Assembly: GCA_026315105.1 (NCBI GenBank)
Contig: CM048746.1
Span: 566,985,940-567,049,939, forward strand
DNA from: Locusta migratoria
Lineage: Eukaryota > Arthropoda > Insecta > Orthoptera > Acrididae
Length of the DNA stretch: 64,000 nt
Direction of reading: 5' to 3'
Shown: positions 12,223 through 21,600 of the stretch, one piece after another
How positions within the stretch are numbered: position 1 is the stretch's first letter
How the letters are laid out: each line of letters opens with the position of its first letter
Notes under the pieces: generated by a model
What the model was told of the DNA's origin: nothing
Seen by the model: only the letters and a program-made list of their open reading frames with translations
Databases searched by the model: none
Translations under genes and position numbers: made by a program

Positions 12223-15200
12223 TGTCTGCACTGTAGCACAAAAAGGGGTTTATGTGCCTGCAGATAACACTAATCAGCAAGTTGTACCCTTTGCTCCTAA
12301 ATTCTTTACATTCTTCTGAAATTTTCTATTCTATATACATGGTAATCAAAGGATGAGGAGATAGAGAGACTGGTAAGGGGCTAGGAGGAAAGTTTTCCCA
12401 CATTATCTCGTAACAAGTGATTCTCATCTTGCATTAAAAGATATAAAAAAATTCTAATAATTGGTTACGTTGACCAGAAAAGATTTTCACTACTCTGTTT
12501 AATGTTAACTCAGTTTTCCTGTGAAGGCTGCTTTAAGTTCAGACAGCTTCACTCTTGTTCATCAGAAGACATGCCATATATCATCTTTTTCGCTGGTATT
12601 ATATTCAGATCAATATTTTTCCAGCTCATAATAGTGTGATGAAGCTCTCTGCATAATCTTCAAAGTATACAACATGTAAGTATTTCCCATGCAGTGTGAA
12701 TGATATGCCCCCTCAATGCTCCTGCTCTTTTTAATTTTTGACAAGTGAGTAGATGCTACGGTATGTGTAATGCATAACACAATTTCATATTTGCTGTTGT
12801 TAGCATACTGTGAGAGGTCATCTGCACTTCTCTATTGGCATCCTGCACCAGTCTTTCTTATCTTTTCTCCCTCAGCACAACTCTTTATTGCATTCGGTCT
12901 TAAGGCATTTGAAGGACAGGTGAGAAGGGGGAGATGCTTCTTAACTTACTTGGTGTGGCTTTTGTATTAGTCAGAGGATGAGATTGTGAGATTACTTTGC
13001 AAACCATTTGTAACAACTGTAACGAAGAACAATTAGTACAAGGAGGCACTCCATGTAGCTATATCAGACAAGAAAGTTAATTTTTTACAGCATAATAAAT
13101 GGCCAGTGCCACTGTGACAATCCGGAGTTCAACATTTGATAATAAATTAAGTAAACTGTGATTGTTACTATTTTAAAATCATTTTGAGTTTATATCTCCA
13201 CGTTCCTTGAAAACTTTATTGTTGTTATAAATTAAAAAATTTACTTTCAGAATGTCCCTGTAGTTTGTGTACCTACTGGTGTCAAACATCTGCATCACAA
13301 GGCACAAGAATTTGATATTGGTGTATATTTTGAAGCCAATGGGCATGGGACTGTGTTGTTTGGCCAAGAAGCTGCTGAAATAATTAGAAAGGCTGCTACA
13401 GATTCCAGGTAACCTATTTATGAAATGTTTAGATTGCTACTTACCAAATAGAGTATTTTGAGTCACAGGCATTTAGGAGAAATAAGACATTGTGAAAAAC
13501 TTACATGAAGTGCTTTAATATATTCCTTGGTTCTTCTCTAACACTGTTTCTTAAAACTATATGAGTAGGCGTTAATGGCATTAAAGTTACACTTTTTTTA
13601 GGTTTCTAAGTAATGCCAAAGATTTTAACATATTTCTGAAACTAATTATTTTCACGGATAAAAACATTAATACAATTTTACCATCAGATTCCAATATCTA
13701 AGTACCATGCAGTATTTTTGTAAAAGAATGATTATAGTTTTTATGGGGTGACCTGCCAGGTTAGCCACTTGTATTACCTTGTTCTTCAGAGATGTGGGCA
13801 GGTGAGATGAGACTAGAACAAATCTGCTAGCTGGTTTTTAGGCAGTTTCCTTCATTTTATTAGGTGAATATCAGGCTAGTAGTCAAGTCGAACCTCAGTT
13901 ACACAATTCACTAACATTCAGGAAATTTTACATTTACATTTTTACATGAGTAATACTGTTCCATGCTGTGGCCTCAGTAAGAGCATCGTGTCCTTAAGTA
14001 ACCATACCAGTTAGGGTAACTATTATGACACTGCATAGATGTGGGGAAAATAGACAACAGAAAAGGGTTATAACTGTTATTGTTTGGCTATTTCTGCCTG
14101 CAGTTCTTTCATAAACTGCTAGTATGCTCTAACAGCCTCTGTGCATCACGGGATCGAATGTGGTTGAGTGTGTAGGAAGAAGTTGCAACTTCTGCCGTGA
14201 GGGTGCCACACACCGACAGTTCCCTCAGCTTAATAGTACTGTAGGCTAGCGGGCTATTCCAAGGTTTTCCCGGCCTCTGAAATTGTTACTGACTACATCA
14301 TATGTGCCTGTGTAAGCTATAAACAGCAAATATGTAATACATGATTTGCTGCATTTATTGGGCTTGAAGATTATCATCCCACTGCAGCTTTCTTTTCACA
14401 AAAGTAAGGAGTTCAGGGGGACGAGTAATAGTGAAAATTTTGTTCTAGTACTTGCATTCGCACTGCAGTAGTGCATGTTGCTGCTATTTTTAATATTTGT
14501 GACAAACGTGTGTTGATATTACCCTTTTGCAACCATATAGCCCAATAATTTAAAATGTATGCCTTACTGTGTGCCCTTACATAAAAATGAAAAAGGAAAA
14601 GCTAGTGACATTAGTTACCATGAATTTATGATTTTTACTAGTCTAAGAAATACACGGTTATGTGAGAGTCCTAAAGAAGTCTTAATGCCGAATTCACTGT
14701 GAAATTCATCAGTGATTGCAGTGAATATTTTACCGATGCAGATTATAAATCTGATTTCAAGAGCAAATTTCTCAAAATGGTATTCTGAGCAGATTTCCAG
14801 ATTATCCTCCTCATAAAATACCACTACCAGTAGTATCTAAGTGACAAATTGAAAAGTAGACACCAGATTATTAGGTGTGTCCTAAACTTAAAAGAAATGC
14901 AAACTCTAAGGAAGAAACCCACACAATTGTGCCATTAAATGCATTTACGGAGCTGCAGTTCAAATAGAAGAAATTATATTTTGCACACAAGAAGCTTTGA
15001 AAAAAGAAGTCACATAGTAAAAATGGAGATAAAACAACAAATTGAAGAGTGAAGAACGTAAAGTTCATGTTCCTTTAGGGTCTCACATCTGAGGTAGATT
15101 ACTCGCAATGTGGAAGATAGTAGGAGTAGCTACTGCATGAAACGTCCATCTTGAACATAAATTCAGTTTGCTACCACAACGTGGTATATTCTGACATGAA

Positions 15201-18200
15201 TTGTAAAAGTCAACCATCTTTAGAATTTCAAATCAGACTTACACTTACGTGATGCCAGAGTTGCAAAACAATAATGAATAAGCAACCCATCCTTCACAAA
15301 AATATTTTTGAATCCTTCCCGGAATTTCCCTTGTTTGTTGTTGTGGACTTCAGTTCACAGACTGGTTTTATGCAGCTCTCTATGCTTTCCTGTCCTGTGC
15401 AAAACTTCATTTGAGAATAAGAATGGCAACCTACATCCGTTTGAATCTGCTTAGTGAATTTGTTCCTCGGTCTCCCTCTACGGTTTTTACCCCAACAGAA
15501 TTCCCTTTAATGCTAAGTTGACCCATCTGATTTTCATCATTCGTGTGTAGCACCACATTTCAAAAGCACTACCATCTTTTTGTCTGAACTCCTTATCGTC
15601 CATGTTTCACTCCCATACTACGCTACACTCAAGACAAATACTTTCAGAAAGGACTTCCTATCATTTAAATCAATATTGGATGTCAACAAATTTCGCTTCT
15701 TCAGAAATGCTTTTCTGCCCATAGCCATTCTGCATTTTATATCTTCTTTACTTCGGCCATCAGAAGTTATCTTGCAACCCAAATAACAAAACTCATCTAC
15801 TACTTTTGCCTCATTACCTAATCTAATTCCTTCAGCATCGCCTGACTTTGACGCTAAATTCCATTATCCTTGTTTTACTCTTGTTGATGTTCATCTTGTA
15901 CCCACTTTTCAACACACTATCCATTCCATTCAATTGCTCTTCCAGATCCTTTGCAGTCTCCGACATAATTACTATGTCATTGGCAAACCGCAAAGTTTTT
16001 ATTTCTTCTCCCTGAACTTTAATTCCCTCTCCAAATTTCTTCTTGCATTCCTTCACTGCTTGTACAGATTGAACAACCTGTCTTACTCCCTTCCCAACCA
16101 CTGGGACCCTATCATGCCCTTAGACTCTAATAATTGCTGTCTGGTTTTTGTACAAGTTGAATATAACCCTTTGGTCCTTATATTTTACCCCTGCTACCTT
16201 CAGAATCTGAAAAAGTGTATTCCAGTTAGCATTGTCAAAAGCTTTCTTCAGATCCACAAATGATAAAAATATAGGTTTCTTTTTCATTAATCTATCTTCT
16301 AAGACAAGTCTTAATGTTCCTACATTTTTCCTAAATCCAAACTTCCCCAATGTTGGATTCCACTAGTTTCTCCATTCATCTGTAAATAATTTGTGTTAGT
16401 ATTTTGCAACCACGACTTATTAAACTGATAATTCTGTAATTTTCACATTTGTCTTCACTTGCTTTCTTAGGTATTGGAATCACTATATTCTTCTTTAAGT
16501 CTGAGGGTATTTCGCCCATCTCATACATCTTGCACACCAGGTGGAACAGTTTGTTCATGACTGGCTCTCCTAACGATAATAGCAGTTCACATGGGACATC
16601 ATCTACTCCAGTACCTAGTTCTGCTCAAATTTTTTAGTGCTCTGACAAATTCTTCTCACAGTATAGTATCTTCTATCTCATCTACCTCTACTTAGTCTTG
16701 CATTTCTAGAATAATGCCTTCAAGTTTATTTGATTAAAACAATAGTTAAGATGTTTGAAAATTTTGATTACATTGGTCCTGATGAATGAGTTTGTAATGG
16801 GCATCCTGCATGTTATGGATCCATAAGTCGGACACTCAGATGTGAGACACTGTGCCCTCCAAATTGCAAGTATGCCATGTGATCAGCTGTTTAAAAAAAA
16901 TAAACATCTACAAGTACTCTGAGTGTTATTCCCATTTTTGTGGCTGTTTATGGTTGAAGCCTAGATAGGTCTTATCATTATGTTTCCACTAGTAAATAAG
17001 AGGACTAGGAAATTGTTGCAGAAAAGTGTTCCTAAATACTCAAATTTTGTCCAGTTTTCTTTGAATTTACTTACTGATAAACTAAAATATCAGCAGGTCA
17101 ATATGGAAATTACAAGTGATGTGTTATTGATAGAATATCTTACAGTGTTAAGGAGTATTCCATTTACATTTAACACTGATTTTGAGAATGCCCCTTGATG
17201 AGATATGGAATGGATTCTGAGCTGTTACCTGCGGCCTTGATTTCATAGGCTGATGGCCGTAAGCATTGCAGACATAGTTTCATTGCAACTTGCACCACAT
17301 TGTGATGAGTTTTTAGAGTACAAAATTAATTGTGACTTTTGATGCCAGGTATCTCACACTGATAGATTCTCGTTTGGTCAGTATCTTCTGCAGAAAGTGG
17401 AAGACATTAATTTACTAACCATCAAAATGGTGAGGTAGTGTAACATGTCTGGTGATAGGCTGGCCTGTTTTGGGCCTTGTGTTCAATACAGTTATAGAGC
17501 AGTTATACACTGTGGCTGGATGAAGACGTAAAAACTGGTGACAAATTACCTGAAGCGCTCTTGTAAAAGGAAAAGACACAAGATTTAAACCACAAATAAC
17601 AATGTTAACCATCAAAGAGTACTATGTGATTGTTTCAGTAACTATTAATAATTTTTTTGCCTCTGTTAATTTATTGTCTTAGTATAATGAAATACTCACC
17701 ATACAAAAATGGGTGGTCCACTCCGTTGATATTGAGTGTGAAATACAAATTGCAACCTTTTCTGTGGATCATCACTCAACAACACTAAAGCATTTGACAT
17801 GATGGGCGGTAGCAGAGGGCGAGGTAGCACAGCACTGCTACTACTGCCGGCTGCCAGTGACTGGGCCGCGAATAGCTCTGCCACATGCTATGTACAGAGG
17901 AAGCAATGATTTTGTGCTGAAATGTTATTACCAGTGTATCGCAAAGATGTGTTATAGATATGCTCCCATTACACTTGTGACCTGAGGAGCCAAAGGGACA
18001 TGAAATAAAAATTTTGTCAACCAATGATTTCGATTGCCAACACTTGCAAGGCCCTCTCTTTACCTTAAGACCATGGTTGTAGCTGACCTTTGTCTGTTAA
18101 AACTGAACATAAGGACTTCCTGCAAGAACTGCCTTAGGCTACAGTGTTCCCAGATTGTGCAGATAACCAGACTTAGAGTGTATCAGTGCAATTATGTTTA

Positions 18201-18567
18201 TTGTCCCATGTCGTGGACTTAGGCTCAGAGGCAGCCAGACGTGTTTTTTGTTGAAGAGTACATTTTGACATGTGCTAAATTGTAGATCTTGTCTTCATGA
18301 AAAAAATTCTGTTTCAGTAATGGTGCTGCACAGCAACTTCTTGCAACCATGGAAATAATCAATCAAGCAACTGGTGATGCACTGTCTGACCTCCTACTAG
18401 TAGAAGCTGTGCTAAGTGCACGTGGATGGTCTATTGTGGACTGGTCTTCAGCATATACAGATTTGCCTAACAGGCAACTTAAGGTTACTGTCAAGGTGAG
18501 AAATATTTTTTTTTCTCTGATGCTTGTCTATGATTTAAAGTTTCTGTCTTACATCTAATAAAATAGG

Positions 18568-18609
<42 letters not shown>

Positions 18610-21600
18610 TCCACATCTCCTACATATTGGACTGATCTCAAACAAACTTGGTACACATGTTCATTAATATCAGGCAACAATCGCTGTCAGGGTAAGAATC
18701 ACCTCCGACACATAGCTAAGGAGGTATGACGTCATAAACAATGAGAAGTGCGAAAAACTGCTGCGTCAAATGACAATACTGCACATTTCCTCCTAAACCA
18801 CTGGACCGATTTCAACCAGATTTGGTACACATATTCCTTACCATGAAGTAACAATTACAGTAGGGGTAAGAACCACATACGACACATGGTTCAGGAGATA
18901 TAACATCATGAACAATAGGAATCACAAAAATCTGCTACATAATGCGATGAGACTTTATAAATACACTATATGAGAATGACAGTATTTGGCAACTTGCAAC
19001 AAACTTTAAATATAATTTCAAACCTTTAATAAAGTTTTTCTTGCAGACAACCACATTAAAATAATGAAAGGAAAAAAGTTTCTCGCTTACTACTTTTCTG
19101 CTGTTCATGGAACAAAACTATGGCATTTGGTATAACGTTACAATTTATAATTTCTACACTCCCAATTGTACCTGCAGGAAATTTTGCAGACAGAATACAA
19201 ACTTAAAACTGAATGGACGTTCAAGATAGTATAAGAGTACGACATGTAGTTCATGATATATGAGGACGTAAAGTGTAACGTTCGTAAAAAAACGCCCCGT
19301 CAAGCATCACGTTTTAATCTATTACTTCTGTACTACTAACCATATTCGCAACAGATTTTTACCGACATACAGCACTTATACAAATCAATACATTCCTGCA
19401 AAATTTTACATTTGTACAACATATCATTCTTCAAAACTACTAGATGAATTTTCATGCAGTTTTCACAGGAAACATGAACGTCCATGATCCAGAGATATGA
19501 ATGATCATGAAATGAATGTTTTAAATGGTGAATATCACTGATGTATGATGTTAGCTATATCATATTCATGAAGATATGCCTACTTCTAACACGTTTCACA
19601 AACATATTAAGGGGAAAAAATAATTAAAACTACTGACACATTTTCATGTGATTTTCACAAGTAATATGAGCTAAGATTGAGGCAACATATAGGCATGATT
19701 TCGTCAAAATCGGATCAAGTAAAAAAGATGTACGTTAGTCAATGTCAACAAGGAACAACAACAACAGCCCAAGAGAAAAGTTTTTCTTCCATTCATAAAT
19801 AAGGTTACAGATCGTATTGGACAAGTATGGGGTAGAAACCATTTTCAGACCTACGAGGAAGATAAAAGAATATTTAAGATGTGCAAAACATGTATGGCAT
19901 CCGTTGTATACACCAGGTGTATATAAAATTCTCTGCAGCTGTGGTTCAGTCTACATTGGAACTACAAAAAGAAGGGTCAACACTCGTCTGGTCGAACATA
20001 AAAGGTATGGTCGCTTGGGGCACATGGAGAAATCGGCCGTAGCAGAACAGGTATACCAAGAAGGCAACCATGAAATTAAATTTAATGAGACTAGTGTCAT
20101 CTCAAAAACTTTGAACTATCATGCGCGCACATCTAGAGAAGCAATTGAGATCTATAAACATTGTAATAATTTTAATAGGAAAGAGGAAGCTGTTAAATTA
20201 GACAGAATTTGGACTTCTGCTTTACACCAACGGAATGACAATCGATACTTCTCTGCTAAGAATGTTGGCAATTCCAGAGATAGTGTCGTAGCCAACGTCA
20301 CGTGATGTCTTGTGGTGCCCTCTGCATCGCTCCTTCAAGTTCTCATCGCAGTTTGCCACTCTACCTCTGAAGATGTCTTCCGCAGCCGGAGATGAAACGT
20401 TTTACGGCTTATGAGCCCTGAAGTTTTAAATGAAGTTGATGTAACTATTAAGTAGCATATATCAAGAGAGAGTGCTGGCGATAAATACTCTTACTTAACT
20501 TGGCTGCTAAAATTTAAATGGCTGAACAGACTTAATGAAGGAAGGGGGGGGGGGAGGGGGAACTCTGCTTTCAAATTGGATTTACAATACCAGTCAGTTA
20601 AAACACCCCTCTGTTTGCATTGGGGTTTAATAAGAAAAGCATTGGATTAACAGTCCTAGAGTACTGGAATCTGTGATCTGTTCACCACATCCAATAAGGA
20701 CAGCCCACGTCAGTTTACAAAGATGTATCAAAATCAAATGTTTGTAGAGCTTATGGACTTAACTACAGGGTCATCAGTTCCTAAACCTACAAACTACTTA
20801 TGAACTATAGCTTATACTAAAGAAGGCACAAACATCCATGCCTGAGTGGGGGAGGGGGGGGGGGAGATTCGACCCCAGACCACAGCGGCCGTGCAGACTG
20901 TGAATGGCATGCCACCGCGGCTGGCAAAAATGTATCAAAGCAGAAAAAGACTATAGCTCTGAGATGGTCCATGGTTAATTTAAAGAGGAATTATATTACA
21001 TAGTTTTGGCACTGAATTATGAATTTTTTACTTCATCTCAAGTTAGGAATTGAAAAGGCAGTCGTTTTGGATCTGGAAGTTGGTTACAGTATATAAACAA
21101 AGTGGGTAAAGATTCCGTGATTTGTGTGCCACAATACTCACAAAAAAGCAGGGCTGTCGCTAGGCAAATCCAGCTCAGCAACACCAACTTCAGTGGAAGT
21201 ATTTTTGCAGATGTTGATGCCCCATCACACAGGTCAAATAAACACATTCTGAATTCCGTTCGGAACGGTAATGGTACTAGGAGTTTGTCACAACTGAATC
21301 GCACGGTATTATTGTCAACTCAAATCGGATTCTTGATGGGCCATTCTCTGGGCGCACCGAAAAAGGTGTCAAACTCTGAGTCAAGGGTTTTCTTGTTTAA
21401 CCCATATTCAAATTCTTTGTGCAATGTCTGTAACTTACATAAATTCAATAATTTTAGAGGGAAAATTGTCCAAATTTCCTTATTGATGCTGACTTTTAAA
21501 AAGCATAAGCTGCAATTTGAAACCTTCTGCACAGTCAAGCATAGTACCGATTAAAAAATTTTTACCTTGCACCACAAGTGGTATGGAGTGTTTATTTTCC

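Noticed and set aside
12535..12570. CTGATGA on the - strand near 12560
   Set aside because: No hairpin followed by GAAA at the right distance.
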